In this document: positions 35,264 to 43,100 of the stretch, piece after piece
How the letters are laid out: the number at the start of each line of letters is the position of its first letter
Numbering within the stretch: the stretch's first letter is position 1
NCBI RefSeq assembly: GCF_016056295.1
Contig: NZ_JAECZB010000083.1
Location: 1 to 46,776, forward strand
DNA from: Atlanticothrix silvestris CENA357
Lineage (GTDB): Bacteria; Cyanobacteriota; Cyanobacteriia; Cyanobacteriales; Nostocaceae
DNA: 46,776 nt
Reading direction: 5' to 3'
The notes under the pieces: generated by a model
What the model saw: only the letters and a program-made list of their open reading frames with translations
What the model was told of the DNA's origin: nothing
Databases searched by the model: none
Position numbers and translations under genes: made by a program

Positions 35264-35312
35264 CTCAGCGCCTCTGTGGTTTAAAAGTAAATCTAACCGC
35301 AGAGGCGCTGAG
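35264..35312. repeat. 18-bp inverted repeat, dispersed-repeat type
   Basis: CTCAGCGCCTCTGTGGTT (35264-35281) pairs with AACCGCAGAGGCGCTGAG (35295-35312) with one mismatch over an AT-rich loop of 13 nt. It is 93 bp after the NHL gene stop and may end its transcript. Sequences of this kind recur between genes in filamentous cyanobacteria. Confidence 0.75.
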
Positions 35313-35404
35313 TACACAGAGATAAATCTAAGAGGGTGTTTGAAAAGTGTATGGCTATGATTTTAAACACTAGTTGATCCTCCCTAGTCCCCCTTTTTTG
35401 AGAT

Positions 35405-35572
35405 TAAGCACGTTAAAACTATGGAGTCGAGAGATTGACCATTCAGATAAACATGAACGAGGCTATAAATTAAGCGTTTTTGGTTATCTTCCTAGTGTAA
35501 CTCTTTATGCAGTAGAAGCTTTGGAAGTCCAACCTCCCACAGGACAAGAACCGATTCATTGGCGATTACTGC
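35405..35572 (+). pseudogene. IS4/Tn5-like transposase fragment
   Basis: The plus strand encodes SVFGYLPSVTLYAVEALEVQ and PPTGQEPIHWRLL. This matches the central segment of IS4-family, Tn5-type transposases (pattern V.AV...E..PP.G.EPI.W.LLT). It stops where the conserved LLT would continue and passes into a common repeat. Only about 55 codons remain, with no catalytic triad, so it is a relic. Confidence 0.7.
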
Positions 35573-35674
35573 GTCAGCCTCACTGCGAAGCGCGATCGCA
35601 TTAACATAAAATAAAAGTATGCCTTGATAATTCGTGGCTTTACAAATATCCTAATTTTGAGTATTTTTAATCGC

Positions 35675-36103
35675 GTGGAAGATAAATTGCCAGTAGAACA
35701 AGTAATTGAAATTCTTAAACAAGACTTACCAACACTTTTTGAAAAAGATATTTCTTATAACATTTATACACAAGATATCTACTTTCAAGACCCTGTGAAT
35801 AAATTCAAATGGAAATTTAACTATCGCATTATATTTTGGACGTTACGATTTCACGCTCGACTATTTTTTACACAAATTTATTTTGATGTACATGAAGTAT
35901 ACCAGTCAGCAGAAGATACTATTTTAGCAAAGTGGACTGTTCGCGGAGTTTTACGTGTTCCCTGGAAAGCGCGTATTTTGTTTAATGGCTATTCAACATA
36001 TAAACTCAGTCCAGATACTTTGATATATGAACATATTGATACTTGGGATCGCAAACCAAGCGAAATTTTAGCGCAGTTTTGGCAAAAAGGAGTAGACAAT
36101 TAA
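35675..36103 (+). CDS. DUF2358 family protein
   Basis: This protein fits DUF2358, a family conserved in cyanobacteria and plastids with an NTF2/SnoaL-like fold; its function is unknown. Characteristic blocks are ILKQDLPTLFEKDISYNIYT, then YFQDPVNKFKWKFNYRIIFW and the C-terminal YEHIDTWDRKPSEILAQFW. I chose GTG at 35675 (142 residues) because the family usually starts close to that point; the same frame is open to a TTG at 35624 (159 residues). No Shine-Dalgarno decides between them. Confidence 0.72.
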   Translation: MEDKLPVEQVIEILKQDLPTLFEKDISYNIYTQDIYFQDPVNKFKWKFNYRIIFWTLRFHARLFFTQIYFDVHEVYQSAEDTILAKWTVRGVLRVPWKARILFNGYSTYKLSPDTLIYEHIDTWDRKPSEILAQFWQKGVDN

Positions 36104-36182
36104 TAGACATCTTGTAAATAAAATGTAGAGACAGCGATTTATCGCGTTTCTTGCTTTAACTGATTAATTAAGTGGTAAATTT

Positions 36183-36776
36183 ATGCAATTAGAAGTACAA
36201 AAACGTTATTACACACCAAAAGAATATTTAGAACTTGAAGAAAAAGCAGAATTTAGAAGCGAATACCGCGATGGAGAAATTATTCCGATGACGGGTGGTA
36301 CTACTAATCATAATAAAATTTCCCTGAATTTAGCTGCATCATTAAAGATTGCTTTGAGGGGCAAAAAATATGATCTTTATATGGCTGATGTCCGCTTGTG
36401 GATACCCAGATATCGGCAGTACAGCTATCCAGATGTGATGGTAATTCAGGGACAACCTGTATACACAGGAACAAATACGACTACTGTCATGAATCCTTTA
36501 CTAATTGCAGAAGTCTTATCTAAATCCACAAAAAACTACGATCAAGGAGATAAGTTTTTATATTATCGTTCCATCCCTGAATTTAAAGAATATATTTTAA
36601 TCAACCAATATCATCATCATGTGATGCAATATGTAAAAACTGCGGAAGGCCAATGGTTATTTAGTGAACTTGAAGGCGAATCTGCAACTTTAGAACTGCA
36701 AACGATTGATTTTCAAATTCAATTAAGCGACCTTTACGAGCAAGTGAATTTCGCAGAAAGCGATGAAGAAAATTAA
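36183..36776 (+). CDS. Uma2 family endonuclease-like protein (DUF820), second copy
   Basis: This 197-residue Uma2 protein has the PD-(D/E)XK residues Asp84 (SYPDVMVI), Glu110 (LIAEVLSKST) and Lys124 (GDKFLYYRSI). It has the classical EVLS..T..YD..DK..YYR..P.L.EY pattern of cyanobacterial members and differs clearly from the copy at 2068, so the two are not recent duplicates. Its role is unknown. It is co-oriented with DUF2358 with an 80-bp gap. Confidence 0.88.
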   Translation: MQLEVQKRYYTPKEYLELEEKAEFRSEYRDGEIIPMTGGTTNHNKISLNLAASLKIALRGKKYDLYMADVRLWIPRYRQYSYPDVMVIQGQPVYTGTNTTTVMNPLLIAEVLSKSTKNYDQGDKFLYYRSIPEFKEYILINQYHHHVMQYVKTAEGQWLFSELEGESATLELQTIDFQIQLSDLYEQVNFAESDEEN

Positions 36777-37064
36777 TACATTTTTTTTAGTGAATTAAAA
36801 CTCAGACGATATAAAAAGTGTAATATTTACAATGTCCCAGAAGTAAGACTTGGTTCTATAAAGCCTAAAAATTCCCATTTTGCAGTAGAGTAAAGGTTCG
36901 TGTAACTATATAAATTTAGGCTTTTTAGACTTATGTATAATTAAACATGTAAATTTTTGTATCAATGTTCAACTATTACTATTACGATAACAAATCGATG
37001 AGAAGTCTATAAAATTAAGCTTTTTGACTTTTGACTTTTGACTTTTGATTTGCGCGCAGCGGTA

Positions 37065-37394
37065 CTAACCGCCGCTAATTTTAGCTTTGTAACCTAGCTT
37101 GGTCAAAATTTCAAGAATTTTCTGTTTATGTTCGCCTTGAATTTCAATTTCATTATCTTTGACTGTGCCACCTGTGCCACACTGGGTTTTCAATTGTTTG
37201 ACTAAATCTGCCAAAGTTTCGGGTTTGGCTTGAAAACCACTAATCACAGTCACAGTTTTACCCTTGCGTCCTTTACGGGAAGCTTGGACTTTGAGATTTT
37301 GTTGTTGGGGGGGTAATTCTGAAATTGGTCTTTCTGTAGCTGGAGAGTTATCACCGCCAAATTCGCGGTAGGCAAAATTTTTGTTGGAAGACAT
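37065..37394 (-). CDS. SUI1/YciH family translation factor
   Basis: This 109-residue protein has a disordered N-terminus (about 1-40) and a SUI1 domain (about 42-107): KGRKGKTVTVISGFQAKPET, then LKTQCGTGGTVKDNEIEIQG and HKQKILEILTKLGYKAKISG. It is the bacterial homolog of eIF1 (YciH). It binds the 30S subunit and affects start-codon discrimination. It is complete in length. It diverges from trpB. Confidence 0.9.
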   Translation of the reverse strand: MSSNKNFAYREFGGDNSPATERPISELPPQQQNLKVQASRKGRKGKTVTVISGFQAKPETLADLVKQLKTQCGTGGTVKDNEIEIQGEHKQKILEILTKLGYKAKISGG

Positions 37395-37513
37395 ATAAAT
37401 CTTGACTTAGAACAAAGAGTTTTACTTTTATTTACTAAGGGTGTAGGGGTAAGATTTTCTCCTCACATCTATATCTCTAGTAAGGATCGTATCTTATCTG
37501 CTTCAGACTTTCC

Positions 37514-37519
37514 TATAAT
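37514..37519 (+). promoter_or_regulatory. Possible -10 box of trpB
   Basis: A perfect TATAAT is 31 bp upstream of the trpB GTG. No good -35 is seen at the right spacing, which is common for cyanobacterial promoters. It would give a short leader of about 25 nt. Confidence 0.4.
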
Positions 37520-37550
37520 AGTGAAGTTCGTTCTGTAATAAAATCAGTCC

Positions 37551-38792
37551 GTGACTACAACTCCCCTCTCTCCAAGTTCTCCCTCAAATTCTCAGGTTCC
37601 AGATGTACAAGGACGCTTTGGACGCTTTGGCGGTAAGTACGTCCCGGAAACACTGATGCCTGCTCTTGCTGAACTAGAAACAGCTTATCAGCAATACCGC
37701 AATGATCCTAGTTTTCAAGCAGAACTACAACAACTGCTGCGAGATTATGTCGGACGCGCTACACCATTGTATTTTGCTGAACGCCTTACCAGTCATTATG
37801 CCCGCCCAGATGGCACAGGGGCGCAGATTTATTTAAAGCGTGAGGACTTAAATCACACAGGCGCTCACAAAATTAATAATGCCCTTGGTCAGGTGTTATT
37901 GGCAAAGCGCATGAGCAAAAAGCGAATTATTGCCGAAACAGGTGCTGGACAACATGGAGTGGCGACAGCAACTGTTTGCGCTCGTTTTGGACTGGAATGC
38001 GTAATTTACATGGGTGTTCATGACATGGAACGCCAAGCCTTGAACGTGTTTAGAATGCGGCTGATGGGAGCAGAAGTGCGTCCGGTAGAGGCTGGAACAG
38101 GGACTTTAAAAGATGCAACTTCTGAAGCAATTCGAGATTGGGTGACAAACGTCGAAACGACTCACTACATTTTGGGTTCGGTCGCAGGGCCTCATCCTTA
38201 CCCAATGATGGTACGTGATTTTCATGCAGTAATTGGACAAGAAACCCGCGCCCAAGCAATAGAAAAGTGGGGCGGATTGCCTGATATTCTCATGGCTTGT
38301 GTGGGTGGTGGTTCCAATGCAATGGGATTATTCTACGAGTTTGTCAATGACCAGTCTGTAAGATTAATTGGGGTTGAAGCAGCCGGAGAAGGTGTCAATA
38401 CCACAAAACATGCAGCAACCTTGACAAAAGGACAAGTCGGTGTATTACATGGGGCAATGAGCTATCTGCTGCAAGATGAGGATGGACAAATAATTGAGGC
38501 ACACTCGATTAGTGCAGGTTTAGATTATCCCGGTGTAGGGCCAGAACACAGCTATTTGAAGGATATTGGTCGTGCCGAATACTACAGTGTGACTGATGAA
38601 CAAGCTTTAGCGGCATTCCAGCAATTAGCCCGATTAGAGGGAATTATACCAGCATTAGAAACCGCCCATGCGATCGCCTACCTAGAAACCCTATGTCTTC
38701 AGCTCAGCGGTAGTCCCAAAATTGTGATTAACTGCTCTGGGCGCGGTGATAAGGATGTACAAACAGTAGCTAAGTTTTTAATTCCTGCTTAG
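37551..38792 (+). CDS. trpB: Tryptophan synthase beta chain
   Basis: TrpB condenses indole with serine to make tryptophan, using PLP. The 413-residue length is normal for TrpB1. The PLP lysine is Lys107 in [14 protein letters not shown], and the phosphate-binding GGGSNA (about 251-256) and [13 protein letters not shown] (about 129-141) are intact. It starts with GTG at 37551 because the frame opens there. No trpA or other trp gene is adjacent, as usual in cyanobacteria. It is followed by an STRR. Confidence 0.97.
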   Translation: MTTTPLSPSSPSNSQVPDVQGRFGRFGGKYVPETLMPALAELETAYQQYRNDPSFQAELQQLLRDYVGRATPLYFAERLTSHYARPDGTGAQIYLKREDLNHTGAHKINNALGQVLLAKRMSKKRIIAETGAGQHGVATATVCARFGLECVIYMGVHDMERQALNVFRMRLMGAEVRPVEAGTGTLKDATSEAIRDWVTNVETTHYILGSVAGPHPYPMMVRDFHAVIGQETRAQAIEKWGGLPDILMACVGGGSNAMGLFYEFVNDQSVRLIGVEAAGEGVNTTKHAATLTKGQVGVLHGAMSYLLQDEDGQIIEAHSISAGLDYPGVGPEHSYLKDIGRAEYYSVTDEQALAAFQQLARLEGIIPALETAHAIAYLETLCLQLSGSPKIVINCSGRGDKDVQTVAKFLIPA

Positions 38793-38891
38793 TTGATGAA
38801 CAAGGGTAAGGAGGAAAAGAAAAGATGGGGTTTCCTCTGGGGATAAAGGGAAGGGTAAAAGCGAGACCAATGTTAGAGTGACCTAATTCAT

Positions 38892-38919
38892 CCCTTTACC
38901 CTTTACCCTTTACCCTTTC
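38892..38919 (-). repeat. Heptamer STRR (GGGTAAA on minus strand)
   Basis: CCCTTTA occurs three times, followed by CCCTTTC. This is the complement of the GGGTAAA unit at 4054-4081. It lies at the 3' side of the small membrane gene, which ends at 38930. Confidence 0.85.
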
Positions 38920-38929
38920 CCCCGCTTTT

Positions 38930-39034
38930 TCATTTCTTCTGTGTGGTAAACACGCGCCAAATAATGAAAACTGTAAACCCTACATAGGCTACTACAGTTA
39001 ACCATTCTTGCCATTGGCTAAATGTTTCGGTCAT
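38930..39034 (-). CDS. Small single-helix membrane protein (34 aa), unassigned
   Basis: The minus strand encodes 34 residues: MTETFSQWQEWLTVVAYVGF then TVFIIWRVFTTQKK. The layout is a polar start, one hydrophobic helix (about 12-26) and a basic tail, the format of small thylakoid subunits such as those of photosystems, b6f or NDH-1. I cannot match it to a named subunit. No strong Shine-Dalgarno was seen. The clean topology in an otherwise non-coding gap supports it being real. Confidence 0.45.
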   Translation of the reverse strand: MTETFSQWQEWLTVVAYVGFTVFIIWRVFTTQKK

Positions 39035-39272
39035 TAGCAAAATTGCCCCAAAATTGTTTTATAATTTTCCGGAATCGCCGAAGCTCTAGTGGTATTACTT
39101 AACAACACAGCGATTTATACAGAACTTCTATAACTAACAGTTTGGGGAATATATCCCCTGTCTCAAAAGCTCGGTCATAACGGCCGGGCTTTTGACTGTG
39201 TTTCTTTGGTGGTAACAAACAATCTATTCAATTTTTTAAGTAGATTAACAATAGACCATCTTAAGGGCAGTT

Positions 39273-40097
39273 ATGACTTCTGTAAAAGCGTCAGAGGAAA
39301 ATTTAGTATTAGTAGCTGGTGCTACTGGTGGAGTAGGGCAGATTGTAGTAGCAAAGCTGCTAGAGAAAGAGTTTAAGGTGCGCGTTCTCACACGCAATCC
39401 TACAAAAGCCGCAAACATGTTTAATAACAAAGTGGAAGTTGTAGTTGGTGACATACGCGAACTGTCTACACTTTCCTCAGCAACTCAGGATGTAACACAC
39501 ATCATCTGTTGCACTGGGACTACTGCCTTTCCTTCAGCTAGATGGGAATTTGACCCTCAGCCTAACTTGATTGAATGGGGAATGATTTTTTCGGATTCCG
39601 CATATAGAGATAAAAAGGCAAAAAATACACCCACAAAAGTGGATGCACAAGGCGTTAGTAACTTAGTAGCAGCAGCACCCCACAATCTCCAGCGGTTCGT
39701 TTTCGTGTCTTCTTGTGGGATTCTCCGCAAAAATCAGCTACCATTTAATATTCTCAATGCTTTTGGCGTACTTGATGCCAAACAAAAAGGTGAAGAAGCG
39801 ATTATTAATTCGGGATTGCCCTACACTATTATCCGCCCAGGACGCTTAATTGATGGCCCATATACTTCCTACGACCTCAACACCCTTTTGAGAGCAAAAA
39901 CAGGAGGTAAGCTTGGTGTGGTGTTGGGTACTGGCGACACGATTGCAGGTGATGCTAGCCGGATTGACGTTGCAGCAGCTTGTGTGGAATGCATTCTTTA
40001 CCCATCCACTGAAGGGCAAATTTTTGAATTAGTTAATAAAGGAGCAAGACCACCTGCAATTGAATGGGAGAAACTTTTTTCCCAAATAGTTTCCTAA
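39273..40097 (+). CDS. NmrA-like atypical SDR (NAD(P)-binding)
   Basis: This 274-residue protein is an atypical short-chain dehydrogenase with the nucleotide-binding GATGGVGQ (16-23) at its N-terminus, FVFVSSCGIL (about 143-152) and YTIIRPGRLIDGPYTSYDLN (about 188-207). The usual Tyr-x-x-x-Lys is not obvious, which is typical of NmrA/Ycf39-like members that act as redox sensors or isoflavone-reductase-like enzymes. No signal peptide is seen. A weak AAGGGC lies before the ATG. The substrate is unknown. Confidence 0.82.
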   Translation: MTSVKASEENLVLVAGATGGVGQIVVAKLLEKEFKVRVLTRNPTKAANMFNNKVEVVVGDIRELSTLSSATQDVTHIICCTGTTAFPSARWEFDPQPNLIEWGMIFSDSAYRDKKAKNTPTKVDAQGVSNLVAAAPHNLQRFVFVSSCGILRKNQLPFNILNAFGVLDAKQKGEEAIINSGLPYTIIRPGRLIDGPYTSYDLNTLLRAKTGGKLGVVLGTGDTIAGDASRIDVAAACVECILYPSTEGQIFELVNKGARPPAIEWEKLFSQIVS

Positions 40098-40177
40098 AAT
40101 CCAATACATTCAGATAAGAATAATCAACCGTCGATAAACGCCAATAAATCAAGGTGTTTAGTCAATTGATTTGTGTC

Positions 40178-43100
40178 CTAAAACCGGGTTTCATACTCAA
40201 AAAATAATTGGTTTTCATCCCCCAAATTAGTTAAACCTCGGAGCAAAATTTGATCGTTGAGTCGATAGAGCAGATTGTAACGGAAAGACCCATCACTAGA
40301 CAAAGGCCGCGATAAAGAGGCAGAGAAATTTCTACTGATATCAAACACACCCTCTGCTGATAAATCAAGAATCGACGATGTAGATGATTGACCAGTAACA
40401 GGAGTAGGAAATATGCGAAATTCACTGAAACCAATAGCCTGTCCCACCGCAGTAATGGTTCCTTGTAAACCACCTAAAATAGTAGAGCTAGCAAAATTAG
40501 TCAGCCCTTGGGTAGCGTCTGTTTGACCAAAGCCACCAAGAATAGAACCACCCAAAAGAGCGACAATTTCTGATTCACTACGACGAGGTTCACTTGTTAG
40601 TTCCAGATTCTCACTCAATTCGCTAGCTGGGCCGTTGACGTTTGCTTGAACACGAACGGTACGTAAAGTACCGAAATTGGTAGCTGGAACATCACTGATT
40701 TCCGCAGAAAAAGGTGATTCCAATATTCGATTACCTATTGCTGATGCTTCAGGTACAATTGCCACCAATCGGATATCTAAGTTAGGGTCAAGTCCTTGAC
40801 TAGGAATAAATTGTGCAGTTTGCTCATAGCCCCGTGCCAAGGTAAACTCAGTTGAAAATAAAGCCAATCGTCCTCCTGTTAAACGAATGACTCCTTCAGG
40901 GCGAGGCTGAGCTAAAGTACCGTTAATAGTTAAGTCGCCCTTTGCTTGAAAACTGACTATGGGCTGGCTAAATAAGTCTCCTCCCGGTACAGAGTCTAGT
41001 AGAGACGTAGTGGTAACATTAACATCGTCACCCAGGATAATCTGGAAGTCTGCAAAACTGATAGGTAAGTTGGATGAAGTGGTGGCGTTGGTACTAGCTG
41101 CTGCTTTATTTCCTGCAACATTATTACCTGCTGTTGTCGCAGCTAGATTTGAACCAGATGATGTGGTAGCACTAGTGTTAGCTACTGCTTCAGTACCTGT
41201 ACTGTTATTACCCTCTGTTGTCGCGGCTGGATTTGAGCCAGCAGTCGCTGATTCTCCAATGATGACGCGACCATCACTCAGCCGAATCTCTCCACCAATT
41301 TCCGGTTTTAATGCTGTTCCCCGAACTACGACATCGCCACTAACATCACCTTCATACAATTGTGGCAGTTGCACATCTAACTGGTCTGTGATTGATACTG
41401 TGAAAGGATTCGATACACCCGATTGAGAAGAAAAAACGGGAAGGATTCCTGATGCAGTCACTTGCCCTTGATTATAATTAGCTTGAATACCTGGAACATT
41501 GAGTGTATTGCCATTAAATTGCAATGTCCCTGTGACATCCGTTAAAGGTTCAGACAAAGCTTGAGCGCGCAAAGTGGCATTATTGATTGTGGCATTGCCG
41601 TTGATAATTGGCTGATTTAAAGTACCTTGGACGTTGACATCCACTTGCCCTTGACCATCTACCCAAGCAACTTGATTGTTAGTCAACAAGTTTAATAATG
41701 CCAAGCCTTCGTTATTAACACTGGCGTTGATACTAATTTGATTGCTGTCTGGTTGTGCTGTGACGAAAGGCAACGGAGCAGGTATACTACCTGTAATTGC
41801 TACTGGTTGGTTTCCCGTCACCAACAAAGTACTATCAAAATTCAACCGCGCATTATCATAGTCAAAGTTTACCTGGGCTGTTTGCAAAGGTTGTTGGTTT
41901 AAAGTTGCATCTGCCAGTGCTATATCTCCATTGACACTGGGGTCTTGTAAACTACCTCCTAAAGTGGCGTTAGCATTCACTTGACCAGTGATATCTATGG
42001 GGTATTGTTCTATAAAAGGCTCTAATAGTGACAAGGGTAAACTTGCTACTTTTAAATTTCCAGACAATTGCTCAGTTCCTAGCTGTCCTGAAAAAGCCAC
42101 TAATCCTTGATTAATGCCAACGCGTAGTGGTGATAATGTGACGACACCATCTGTAAAAGTGCCATTAGCAACAACTTCATTAATAGAATAGTTACCCCAT
42201 TGCCAGTTATCACCTTGCAAATTAAAACCGACATTTAACCCAGACCTTAATGAGCCTCTGGCTTGAATTGCTCCACTTAAAGCACCCATTAATTCTGTCA
42301 GGGGGGGTAAAGCCGCTGTTGTTTGTGTCTCTTCTGTCTGCTGTTGCCTAGCTATTAATGTTTCTATCTGGGAAAAATACTTTAACTGTGATATTAAGTC
42401 TGCGTTAGGCAAATTAATCGGTACAGTGTCAAGGACATCTGCTCCAGCTAAATCCGGAGAATCCAACCCCCCGCCAAGGTCTTGAAAGTCGAAAATATTA
42501 AACGCTTGTAAGAGTTTTTGGATTCTCAGTTGGGCAAAATCAGCTTGCACTTGAAACTGCGGGTCGTTTCCTGTTTGCACATTGCCACTTAAGGCGATGG
42601 TGCTATCTCCTATTTGCAGTTGACCATTCGCTAAGCTGGCAGCACCATCGGCATAATTGATGTTACCTCGAAATGCGTCTGCTGTAACTCTACCAACACG
42701 AGGTTGAGCGATCGCAACGTCTCCAGCTAGGGCATAATTATTTAAATTAACAGCTAAATTGCCAGATAGTTTTCCCCCAAGTGGTTGCAATTGATTGTTA
42801 GGTAAGAAGCCACTAGCAAGAGCAATGGGAAAGTTTTGAGCGTTGACAATTAAGTTATCTCCCTCGGTTCTACCCGTAGCGACTGCTTCATCAGTGCGGA
42901 ATAAAAATGAAGTGGGGCGATAATCTGCATTCAGGTTAAGAGCAATTTCATCTTGTGTACCTGATAGTTGGAGTCTTCCCCCTTGTCCTCCTTGAAAGTT
43001 GACGTTTCCAGCTAAAACTGGGTCAAATTCCAAATCACTGACTTGAAAATTCCGCAGTCGGATATTGCCACTGGCGTTAGGAACCGCTGGAGTGCCTGTG

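Larger units (their letters stand above)
35172..35674. other. Intergenic region with inverted repeat and IS remnant
   Basis: It contains the palindromic repeat at 35264-35312, an IS4-like transposase fragment at about 35405-35570 and a repeat fragment with a HIP1 site at 35593. No intact gene was seen. Confidence 0.6.
38793..39272. other. Intergenic region with STRR and a small gene
   Basis: The left half (38793-38925) is purine/pyrimidine-biased and ends in an STRR. The middle codes on the minus strand for a 34-residue membrane peptide (38930-39034). The rest should hold the promoter of the NmrA-like gene. Confidence 0.6.

Noticed and set aside
40959-41426. Plus-strand 155-codon ORF
   Set aside because: It is the complement of the repetitive Ser/Thr/Ala linker and neighbouring body of the TamB-like gene, so its length reflects composition.
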